Position numbers and translations under genes: made by a program. A DNA stretch of 64,000 nt, from the NCBI GenBank assembly GCA_020310875.1, contig CM035407.1:69902158-69966157 (forward strand), read 5' to 3'. The DNA is from Ceratopteris richardii. Taxonomy: Eukaryota > Streptophyta > Polypodiopsida > Polypodiales > Pteridaceae. The notes under the pieces were generated by a model. It was not told the origin of the DNA and ran no database searches. It saw only the letters and a program-made list of their open reading frames with translations. This document shows, in pieces, positions 47,534 through 57,164 of this stretch (within the stretch, counting starts at the first letter, position 1; the number at the start of each line of letters is the position of its first letter).

Positions 47534-48222
47534 TGTTGGAAGTGAAGGACTAACAAGGCAAGGAAGCTTACGAAGGGAGTCAAAGAGAAGAGAAAGTACA
47601 AGCAGAGAGAGCAGTCAGCGACGATCTGGCAAGTAGGCCAATATTTTTTCAGGACACTAACGCATATAAAAGAGGTGGACACACAAGGAGAAGGAGCAAG
47701 TAGGGAGCTCCAGGAAATGTATGTCAAAATATTAATAGAAACCCCTACAAAAATAGTGATTTTCATCACTAAAAACCGTTGTAAATACCATTTCATATTT
47801 TTGTAGCTCCATTTTGTGCAAGCCAAGGAGTCCTTGAGCTTGAGGAGCTTTAGAAGTACCTACCTGTCAGTTTTCACATTTTTTAGACTTCGTTTGAACC
47901 TCCGAATAGGGCAGAGAACCTAATTTTTAACTAGGCTGGACACTAGGTCTAGACATGGCCAAAACCTAGTCAAAAACTATAAAAAGAGCTAGAAGGCTCA
48001 TTTTGGAGGTTATCTTGTAAGTGAATTGAACTTGTATGAGCTTTTTGAAAGTAATCTAAGAACTCCATTGCATTGTCTTGCCGCGTGTGCGCGTGTGTGT
48101 GTGTGCATGTTAGTGTGCTTCTCACTCACGCACATGTGCCTTCACTTGCTCGAGGTCTTCATACCATCCTCACGTCTTCCCGAATTGACATTAAAGGAGG
48201 TGCTACTCATCACTGAGCTACA
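47534..48222 (+). repeat. Tat-B 5' LTR
   Basis: Begins TGTTGGAAGTGAAGGACTAA and ends ACTGAGCTACA. It contains a TATA box and a GT-rich run near 48080-48110. Confidence 0.92.
47664..47672 (+). promoter_or_regulatory. Tat-B LTR TATA box
   Basis: ATATAAAAG about 130 bp into the LTR, conserved in the 3' LTR at 61326-61334. A second candidate, CTATAAAAAG, lies near 47978. Both are conserved between LTRs, so I cannot say which is used. Confidence 0.5.
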
Positions 48223-48230
48223 CCAAATTT

Positions 48231-48253
48231 TGGAGCCGTTGCCGGGGATCGAG
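48231..48253 (+). promoter_or_regulatory. Tat-B primer-binding site (tRNA-Asp)
   Basis: TGGAGCCGTTGCCGGGGATC and the next few bases match the complement of the plant tRNA-Asp 3' end (TGGCGCCGTTGCCGGGGATC) with one internal mismatch. It lies eight bases inside the LTR end. A tRNA-Asp primer is common in Athila/Tat elements. Confidence 0.88.
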
Positions 48254-50058
48254 CTTTGAGGACGAGCGTGTGATGGTAAGATGTAGATTTGAGACATTGG
48301 CGTTGTAGGTAATTTCTTTACTCTTCCTATTTTTCTTTTTCTTACCTCACCACCATCATCACCATCATCATCCTCACCTTATCCGATCTCCATCTCCATC
48401 ATCGCAAAAATTTTCAGTTTTTGATCATATCACCTTCTCCACCTCATTTCCCTCATTCCACTTGTGAGAGAGAGCGAGAGAGAAATATTGTGTGCAGTGT
48501 TTTTGCATGTTGGTTGAGTTTTCTTGCAAGATCCAGCTGTGTCATCCCCTCCAGCACGCTGCGCAGGTACGGAAAACTCGGAAATTGTCTGTTTTTCACC
48601 GACCTCTATCGATCACGATCGACAAAAAAAACGCTCATTTGGTAAAACAAAGTGCACCACCATAATCTACATGATGAGCACATTCTAAATCACTAAAAAC
48701 AGTTGAAAAATTCCGTGTTTCTCTGTCAATCGCGATCAACACCATCGATCGCGATCGACAGCCACGATCGACAGACCCTGTCAATCGCGACCGACAGACC
48801 CTGTCAATCGCGATCGACAGACCTCACGACCGACTGACTGCCACGTAGGATCCAGTCAATCGCGATTGACACCGTCGATCGTGACCGACTGAAAATTCAC
48901 GATTGACACCAAAATTCGCGTTGCCACATGTCCATCGCGACGGACACATCCCCGATTGATTGAAATCACGGCGAGAATCCCGAAAAAAGTGTCGATCGCG
49001 ATTGACACCATCAATCGCGATTGACAGGACCCACGACCGACTCTGTCGATCACGATTGACACTGTCAATCGTGACTGACGTGTCGATCGCGACCGACAGG
49101 CCCCGACGGACACCTCTGTCAATCGTGATTGACAGACCTGTCGATCGCGATTGACAGGCTTTTCGGCCAAAATTTTAGGGTTAATTTTTCCAAGTCCTTG
49201 GGTGATTTTGGGCATAATTAGAGAGTCATTAGTGATTTGTGAGGTCCCCACACATGTGTTTTTGAGAAAAATCATGTGATCTGTCAGCCTCTTTGAACCC
49301 TGTTTTAACTCCAAAACCTTGAATTGGCATAACTTTCTCATACGAAATCCGTTTGCTGTGATTCTTGTCTTGTTGGAAAGCTCGTGGGGAGTACAACCAA
49401 ATCATCCACTGGTTACGGTTAAATTAAGATCAGGATTATTAGATAGGGTATTTTGAAGTTGACCATACCTAGGGGGAACAGAATTCAGGGATCTCTAGAA
49501 TTGTTTTCCAAAAAAAAAATCACTGTGCAAATTGGTGTTTGTGTTACATGAATGAAAGTGATCGGTTTTGTCTTTGGAATTTAAGTCTTGAGCTAACTTT
49601 GGAACTCTTACAGATCTATTGAGAGCATCGAAGGGCATTCTAAGCAAGAGTAAGTGCAAGCTTGGGAACATGCTTCCTGGGCATTCAAGGGCAACCAAGA
49701 AGGAAACAAAAGGTTGGAAACTCTCAACTCCCTCTGTCAATTCCTAGCTTAGGCTAAGAACGACTAGTGATAGGGGTAGGCCAGGGCGGGGATAGGCATT
49801 TATCAAGTTGAAGAATACCTAAATATTCAAGTTCAAGTTAACGACATAATCTTTATACAGTCGAGAACTTTAAAGGAAAAGAACTTAACGGGGAACGATC
49901 AACTTCAAGTGCGGAAATACACTCAAGTATACCTGAAGACGTGATATCAGACAAGAACATAAACACGGTAATCAACTAAAAAAGAATCAAGTAACGGATA
50001 CAAAAGAACTCAGCAACGAGGTTGTACTTGGGAAAATTTGGGCTATTCAATTAAGCTT
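48254..50058 (+). other. Tat-B leader
   Basis: A 1.8-kb untranslated leader without a supported gene. It holds the palindrome array (48606-49158), a GATGGTAAGATG splice-donor-like site near 48271, and unremarkable AT-rich sequence from 49200 to 50058. Confidence 0.6.
48606..49158. repeat. Array of about 16 palindromes in Tat-B leader
   Basis: Variants of the 18-bp perfect palindrome TGTCGATCGCGATCGACA occur with irregular spacing, for example near 48723, 48780, 48801, 48854, 48990, 49010, 49043, 49081, 49117 and 49140. Most variants differ by C-to-T or G-to-A at CpG positions (TCGATC to TCAATC, CGACA to TGACA), as expected if methylated CpGs decayed. Confidence 0.9.
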
Positions 50059-53000
50059 ATGAACCTTAGCTCAGGGCGACATCTAGGGAGAGATAGACAA
50101 AGGCTTAGGTCTTCAGAAGCTAGTGTCAACCACACTGCTAGGTCTTGGGCCCAGCAGTTGAGCCACCACTCTTACTACCCTAGCTCTGAGACTAGTGAAT
50201 CAGAGATGTCTCAAGGCATGGACAGACCTACGGGAAGCTCAGGAGTGCCATACTTGCACAGGGTAGACAGCCCTTACAAGACGCAGCTGGAATACCTTAG
50301 GACCAACCGATTAGGTGTTAGCATCTATGAGGACGGCCGAGGAAGATCCGTGGTCCAAATCAACAACCCAGACCAATCTATTGGGCTAGAGCACCCTGCT
50401 GTCAAATTTGAAAATGGTGCATACCTTGATAAAGAGGGAACCATATATGTGGTCACTAGCCACCCGGAGTGGACAGATGAATTCGGGAATGTGATCCCTG
50501 AGGCGGACATCGATGACTTAGAACAAGGGAACGTAGGAGGGGAGCCCAGGACCCCTCGAGGGAAATCTGTTCTTACTAGAATCCTCAATCCCGAGTGGGT
50601 TCCCCAGGACAACAAGAGCATAGATCTCCTTCTGAACCGAGAGACTGACGAAGCCTTTTGGAGGTATAAATCTGATCGGCCAATTGATGTAGGAACAATT
50701 ATGATCTATGAGTTTAAAGATCCAGATAGCCTAGGTAGGGTGACCTACCTAGATCTCGCCTCAGAGAGGATCTTTGTGGTTACAAAACATGACAGGCATG
50801 CTTACACTTGGAAGGGTGAATTCGTTTTCCCCCAACCAAGGTCGAATGTGTCCCATGGTCACCATGGAGCTGGTACCTCCCAGGCTCATGGAGTTCAGAG
50901 AGACATAAAGAGAGACAGACCTGAGGTAAGCTTTGCAAACTCCTTGGGAAGAGGAAGAACGAGAACGAAAACAAATAGAATGGAACCTGAGGGACATAGA
51001 GCCCCAGGGAACCGAAGGAATGCAGATGAATTCCCTCTACCAAGACCGAGAGAGCACATGAGGACCCTGAGACCGACCCAGCTAGTTAAGTCCATGAAAA
51101 ACTACTTTGATGGTACTGGAGACCCCTATGATCATGTGGCTGAGTTCAGGCAAGTCTTGAGAGCTGAACAAGTGGAGGATCTATTCACACAGTACAATGC
51201 CTTTGGTCTAACCCTGAGGAACACAACCCTTACGTGGTTTCAACCATTGAATGAGAGACAATTCAGGAGTATAGACCAACTCCTAGAGGCTTTCATTAGT
51301 GAATTCTCTAAGAGTGGCATAAGACATAATACCTCCTCATTGATTCACAGCTTCAAGCAAACCCCTCAAGAGACTGTGAGACTTGCAGGAAGAAGATTTA
51401 GGCAATATCTTGAAAGATGCCCTGTTTTGGAGCTACCCACACCAGCTAAGCAAGTGGCTTTGTTCTTGGATGGATTGCTAAGTACCAAATTGAGGTCATA
51501 TGTGTATTTGAAGGACCCTAGGACTATAGAGGAGTGTGTACGCATGTGCATTGACATCAAAGATAACCTAGGGGAGGAGTTGGAGCTTTCCAAAATATAC
51601 AAAGATTCAGATAGTGCCTCTAGCCTCTCTTCCACGCAATCCACATCAATTGAGGAACTCGCTGAGAAAGTGGCACAAAAACTAGGTGTCTCTAGCAAAC
51701 AAATCCCAAGGTTTGCCCCAGTAAAGAGGTGCTATACTTGCGGTGGTGACCATATGGCGAACGTGTGTCCCATTACGGCTCAACCCCAAGTAAATCCGAG
51801 TAGCCAATACTGTACCATAGAACGGAGATACACAAATCACACAGCATAAGACTGTCCATACAATAAGCAAACGATTAGGCAAACCTACCCTCAGCCATAC
51901 CAACAGGGGAGATATCAGAACCAATATCCACCACAGCAGTATGCTAGGCCCCAACAAACCTACCAACCACAATATCAGGCACAGCAAAGGCCTCAGCCTG
52001 TGTTAGCCCAACAACCTCCAGCTCCATCCAATGTGATCCCTGTAAAGTATGCAGCTACAGAAGAAAACCTGAATAGGGCCATAGTGCCAGTAATCCCATT
52101 GTTATCAGAAAGTGACCCCAGTGATCATAGTTTTGATTCTACACATGTTGATAGCCCCCAGGCCTACTACATGCAGTCTCCTGAACATGGTGAGTCCTAC
52201 TATAGTGAAGAGCCAAATGAACCTAGTTGGGAGTCAGATTACACAAACATCATGTATGCAAACCCCAACCCTAGACCTCAACTTAGGCAAATAAGACCCC
52301 CATTCCCTAGAGGACCATGCTACAGATGTCAGGGAGATCACCTCATTCCTGATTGCCCCATGCCTGCACCTACACAACCCTAATCAGTGACGATCCAAGG
52401 CTTTTGCCAAGAATGTGGAAAGGAGCATCTCTTACGAGATTGCCCTAAGAATCCTAATAATATGCCGAAGATCACTCCTATCAATGTCGTAGGGTTAGTT
52501 GTAGACTCCACAGGAAGTGTAACTCCCACTGCACCAGTGCAAGTGATTACTAGAGCTCAGGCACTGCAACAAAACCAAGGGGTAGGCCAGGAAAAGAGCC
52601 TAGAGGCTAGTGAAACTGAGAGCATAACCAAGAAGAGGACTAGAGCTTGGAGAGATAGTCGTGAAAGAATGAAAAGACAATGGGCAAAGAAAATGAGTGA
52701 ACTTGAGGAAAGCCTAAGAGAAACTAAAACCAGGATAACCGAACTCACAGCTCAAACTCCCTCTCACACTGCCCCACCTCCATCACCTCCACCATTCCCA
52801 ACTCCATCCAACCCGCCACCTTCCAACCCACCTCACCTAATCCCACCACCCCCTATAGTAGGATCAGTCCTAGCAGACCCCACTCCCGAGAACCTAAACA
52901 TGATGCTTAAAGCATATCAGGCCAGAATCCAAGAAGGGCCAAACGTAACTGATCATGGAAAATGCTACCCTAGAGCAGAATTAGAGCTTGAACGAACTAA

Positions 53001-53442
53001 AATCTGTGCTAAGATGGTGGAGTTGGCTCAAACCATGTTTGAAGCCAGCCACCTCTTTAACATATCTAGTTCAGCTAAGACGCAGCTGCACTTTGAAGGA
53101 CTGTTAGAAAGAATAGAGAGACTAATTGCACAATCAGAAAAGGAACCCGCCTCTCAACATAAGGACAAGGCAAGTGAAAGAGCAGGTCTTCCTGCCTAGG
53201 AAGCCTATGTGCCTGAAGCCTATGTGCCTAACTCTACGAAGCCAGACACATCATCCTCCATGAATCGGTTCACACCAGAATTCCTACGAGAGATTCAAGA
53301 AGACAAATGGGCAAAAGAAAGTGAAGTCCCTCCTCCCATTGAACAAGGAAGTACAAGCTTTCATGGGGCATTGTGGTTATTACCGACGGTTTATACACAT
53401 GTATGCCATCATAGCAAGGCCTCTGTATGGACTTTTGACTAA
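50059..53442 (+). pseudogene. Tat-B gag with three in-frame stops
   Basis: One frame of about 1128 codons, with no frameshift, is cut by TAA at 51847, TAA at 52381 and TAG at 53197. The ATG at 50059 is the first in frame. The Gag core (51080-51510) contains YFDGTGDPYDHVAEF and ISEFSKSGIRHNTSS. Three knuckles, CYTCGGDHMANVC, CYRCQGDHLIPDC and CQECGKEHLLRDC, share C-X2-C-X3-H-X4-C spacing. A Gln/Pro/Tyr-rich linker, a basic coiled segment and a Pro-rich stretch follow. The frame runs into the deletion junction near 53340. A 15-bp tandem duplication (GAAGCCTATGTGCCT twice) lies just after the TAG. Confidence 0.85.
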
Positions 53443-54343
53443 CTTTGAGTGGACTGATGAATGTGAGCATTCCTTCAATGAGCTTAAACGGCGATTATGT
53501 TCAGCACCAATCTTGACCACACCGGATTGGAATAAGCCCTTCCATGTTCACGTGGATGCATCCAATTATGCTATTGGGTGTGTACTCGCGCAGCCTACGG
53601 GTGAAGGGAATATGGATCTCCCTATCGCCTATGCCAGTAGACAATTGAATGCTGCTGAATGGAACTATACAACCACCGAACGAGAAGGATTAGGCATGGT
53701 ATATGCAGTTAAAAAGTTTAGACATTATTTGCTTACAAATAAGTTTAAATTTTTTACTGACCATCAGGCACTGCTATATCTCGTGAACAAGCCATGCAAT
53801 ACAGGTAGATTAGTAAGATGGTTTCTCTTGCTAATGGAATACGACTTCGAGGTTGTGGTAAGGAAAGTTAGGACTCACTTGAGAGCAGACCATCTCTCTA
53901 GACTCACATCTGGAGAAGCCCCACAAGGAGTGTCAGATGACCTTCCTGATGCTTACTTGTTTAATTTGGAAGTGGTGCCGCAGTGGGCTAAGCCATTAGT
54001 GCCAGTATTGACATACGGGCCTAACCATCCAATAATAAACACACAGGATAGAGAGGTAGTAAAAGCCCAAAAGTATAACATCATGGCAGGAAGTATGTAC
54101 AAGCACACGGATCAAGGGATCTTGGCATGTTGTGTGGAAGAGGATGAGTACGCTAAATGGTTGCAACTAGCACATGTAGGTGCATTAGAGCAACACTACT
54201 CAAAGCAACGAACCCTACAGACACTAAAGAGACTTGGAGTGCATTGGCCGACTATGGAGGCTGATGTCCAAAAGTTGTGCAATGCCCAATCTGCTGCACT
54301 AAACCACCTGTGGAACATGCCACTCTTTATCAAGTGTCTATAG
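53321..54343 (+). pseudogene. Tat-B RT thumb, RNase H and first H2C2 domain
   Basis: The frame opens at the deletion junction and picks up pol at NKEVQAFMGHCGYYRRFI, after the RT catalytic core. RNase H is intact by eye: HVDASNYAIGCVLAQP, TTTEREGLGMVYAV, TDHQALLYLV, RADHLSR. From about 54071 it encodes an integrase-type zinc domain (MYKHTDQGIL, LAHVGALEQHYSKQR, LGVHWPTMEADVQKL) whose Cys pair is completed in the next frame at 54277 (QCPIC). A frameshift thus separates it from integrase. Confidence 0.85.
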
Positions 54344-56955
54344 TGCCAGGTTGGAGTGAACCACTAGTATCCTTCCTGAGTACGAAAGCCTTCCCTCCAG
54401 ACATGACTCTGGCTCGGAAAAGAAGTCTAGAACAAGAAGCCCTAGATTACTCACTCATTGGTGATAATCTATACAAACGTGGTAAAGATGGTTACTTGAG
54501 ACCTTGTGTTCATGAGAGTGAATATCTAAAGATTTTGGAAACTGCTCACCAAGGTGTAGCAGGAGGACACTTTGGACTAGATCGGGTGATCAAGGCAATA
54601 CTATTTGCAGGCTTCTGGTGGCCAACCCTTCACATGGATGCACACACCTATGTGAAACGGTGTGATGTGTGTCAGAGAACTCAGTATCCTATACACAAAG
54701 ATGAGATGCCACTAAAACCTATGATGGGTGGACGTGCATTCTCTAAGTGGGGAATAGACTTTGTAGGTCCTATTAATCCCCCAGCTAAGGGTTCCCATGC
54801 TGAGTATATCATTGTTGCCACGGACTATCTAACCAAATGGGTAGAGGTAAAAGCTACGACAAAGAATGATGCTCAGACAACTGCTAAATTCTTGTTTGAG
54901 AATGTATTCACAAGATACGGGCTACCTATAGAGCTAGTAAGTGATAGGGGCACTCACTTCTTGAATGAAGTGATTGAAAATTTGCTCCAAGAATTCTTGG
55001 TAGTTCATAAGAAGTCTGCCCCATACCACCCACAAGCTAATGGGCAAGCCGAAAGCACAAACAAGATTCTGTGCAATGTGTTAACCAAATTAGTGAATAA
55101 TAAACGCTCTGATTGGGACAAACAGCTACACCATGCTGTTTGGGCATACCAAGTTGCCTACAAAACGGTACTCCAAGCCACCCCCTTTCAGATGGTATTT
55201 GGACAAAACGCTGTGCTACCGTTGGACTTCTTAATACCTACATTGAAAGTAGCACAAGAGCATGAATGGACGGGTCATGAACTCTCCTCTAGACTTTTTG
55301 ACCTTGAACGATTAGGAGAAACAAGACTGAGGGCGGCTGTAGGGATATATGTAGCTAAGAAACAACAGAAGGCATACTTTGATGCCCACGTTAAGGATAA
55401 AGGTTTGAAGGCAGGCGACCTAGTACTAGTATACACTTTGAAACAACATGCGAGGAAACTAGAGAAAAGAGGCTACGGACCCATGATCATTAATAGAATC
55501 TCAACAAGTGGAGCTGTGCAACTAGCCACATTAGAAGGCGATGTTCTCTCGAGCTACATAAGCGGATGCAGGGTCAAGTTATATCAGGAACCTCTCACAG
55601 AGGAAATGCTAAGTCGACTCAATACTGCTAAGAAACGCAAAGAAGAAGAAAAGCGAATTCGAGAAGAAGCTCAAGCAGAAGCTTTAGAGCGCATACAGAG
55701 AATGAAATTAAGAAGACAAGGGAGAGAGCAACCAAGGTCAGACGCATATGCAGATCAAGGATATCATGTGGCTATGTGTGAAGTTTCAGATATCAGCTCT
55801 CATAGGATAATTGATCCACATCCTTTTATAACCTTAGAGATAGGACAAGGAAAGGGTGTAAGGACTGTAAGAGCCTTGATTGACTCAGGTGCGGCCACTA
55901 GTGCTGTTAAATTTTCCTACTGTCAAAAATTGAAATTAACTGTCAACCCTATAGAAGCATATCTCATAGGATTGGGAGGTGTGGAAACCCCTTGCATGGG
56001 CGAGGTGGAACTTCCCCTCTATATTCAAGACGAGGCAATGACAGCCAAAGCACTAGTGTGTCAAGACGAAGACCTCACTGAGCCTCTTGTCTTGGGTCAG
56101 GACTGGATCTATGATCATGCAGCCAACCTAAACCTAAGAAGTGGACTTCTTCAGGTATGGGTAAATCATAGTCGAATTACAGTTGAATTGGAAAATGAGG
56201 CACTCAAGGAACTAGGTAGGGCACGACCTCCTGGTCCTTCCAGGGGTGCACATGAAGTTGACAATGCTATTCTTGTCCAAAACTATATGATGCAGAACGA
56301 GGAGTGTCTCAACAATGGAGTCAAGGATAAGATGGCACTCCCTTCTTTCCTAAAGACCAGAGGGATGCAGCAACCAGAGGCAGATCAAATACAGGAGGAG
56401 CAGCGCACAACCTATACTGGAGGCCAGAAACACGTGCGAAGCAGATTGTCTCAGCCGACGAAACGAGTGTGGGTGCGGAAAGGCAAACACCCTGTTGCGA
56501 CCATGCCAACCACACGGCGAAAACCTCTTATTAGTAATCAACAACACGGCACTAATAAGAAGTCTTTCGCACATTCTTCTGCGAAAGTAAAGTCTATTTG
56601 GGTACCCAAGAAGTCGATGAAGGCCGGCCCACAATCACAACAAATCTGGGTGCCTAAGGCTTGCTTGCGAGCTCAAATAGCTGCACCAAAGCCACACCCG
56701 GTACAACACGTTTCACTCACTCAAACATCCGATGCCCATTCTTACATATCACGCACAAACACATGTTCTTCCATGAGCACAAGTAGAATCACTTGTAAAT
56801 GGGTCCCTAAAAGGCCTCATTTTCAAGTAGATACCCCTATCACACTCTCCAGAGTCTCCACAAAGTCAAGATCAAAACCTATCCATTGCATTTGGCAACC
56901 TAAAACTTGTGATCAACCCCCGGACCCCAGTTGTAAATCCGTGCCCACCCACTAA
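54277..56955 (+). CDS. Tat-B integrase fused to a retropepsin-like domain
   Basis: An 892-residue clean frame (its apparent start is a GTG codon inside pol, not a true initiator). Order: end of the first zinc domain; complete second H2C2 (AHQGVAGGHFGLDR...CDVC, about 85-134); DDE core with D161 (GIDFVGP), D223 (SDRGTHF) and E259 (GQAEST), spacing D-X35-E; integrase C-terminal barrel-like region (about 370-440); charged helix; retropepsin-like domain with ALIDSGAATSAV (Asp536) and LVLGQDWI (about 605); then a basic tail with five W-V/Q-P/R-K motifs. A protease after the integrase is not the usual gypsy order. The canonical protease is deleted from this copy but present in Tat-A. Confidence 0.85.
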   Translation: MQCPICCTKPPVEHATLYQVSIVPGWSEPLVSFLSTKAFPPDMTLARKRSLEQEALDYSLIGDNLYKRGKDGYLRPCVHESEYLKILETAHQGVAGGHFGLDRVIKAILFAGFWWPTLHMDAHTYVKRCDVCQRTQYPIHKDEMPLKPMMGGRAFSKWGIDFVGPINPPAKGSHAEYIIVATDYLTKWVEVKATTKNDAQTTAKFLFENVFTRYGLPIELVSDRGTHFLNEVIENLLQEFLVVHKKSAPYHPQANGQAESTNKILCNVLTKLVNNKRSDWDKQLHHAVWAYQVAYKTVLQATPFQMVFGQNAVLPLDFLIPTLKVAQEHEWTGHELSSRLFDLERLGETRLRAAVGIYVAKKQQKAYFDAHVKDKGLKAGDLVLVYTLKQHARKLEKRGYGPMIINRISTSGAVQLATLEGDVLSSYISGCRVKLYQEPLTEEMLSRLNTAKKRKEEEKRIREEAQAEALERIQRMKLRRQGREQPRSDAYADQGYHVAMCEVSDISSHRIIDPHPFITLEIGQGKGVRTVRALIDSGAATSAVKFSYCQKLKLTVNPIEAYLIGLGGVETPCMGEVELPLYIQDEAMTAKALVCQDEDLTEPLVLGQDWIYDHAANLNLRSGLLQVWVNHSRITVELENEALKELGRARPPGPSRGAHEVDNAILVQNYMMQNEECLNNGVKDKMALPSFLKTRGMQQPEADQIQEEQRTTYTGGQKHVRSRLSQPTKRVWVRKGKHPVATMPTTRRKPLISNQQHGTNKKSFAHSSAKVKSIWVPKKSMKAGPQSQQIWVPKACLRAQIAAPKPHPVQHVSLTQTSDAHSYISRTNTCSSMSTSRITCKWVPKRPHFQVDTPITLSRVSTKSRSKPIHCIWQPKTCDQPPDPSCKSVPTH

Positions 56956-57130
56956 TTGCTACTCTCCCACTACATCTTTCCACTTAGCTCCTAGGTCCAC
57001 CAAATTACTAACTACACACACAAGCACCGAGCACTTAATAACCTACTAATCTCTCCTGAACCTCATGTTGATGTTGTAATGGGGACAAAAACGGTTCTAT
57101 CTTGTCCTTTACAATGTTAACACATGTTTC

Positions 57131-57143
57131 TATATTCTCACAG
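57131..57143 (+). promoter_or_regulatory. Candidate 3' splice site before the accessory gene
   Basis: TCTATATTCTCACAG, preceded by pyrimidine-rich TTGTCCTTT, lies 22 bases before the ATG of the accessory gene. It would suit expression of the 3' gene from a spliced RNA. Inferred from sequence only. Confidence 0.35.
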
Positions 57144-57164
57144 AATCAGGAGGCAAGAAGTAAC

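Noticed and set aside
48606..49158. CRISPR-like repeat array
   Set aside because: Units are palindromic variants with irregular spacing and no conserved spacer length, in a plant retrotransposon leader with no cas genes.
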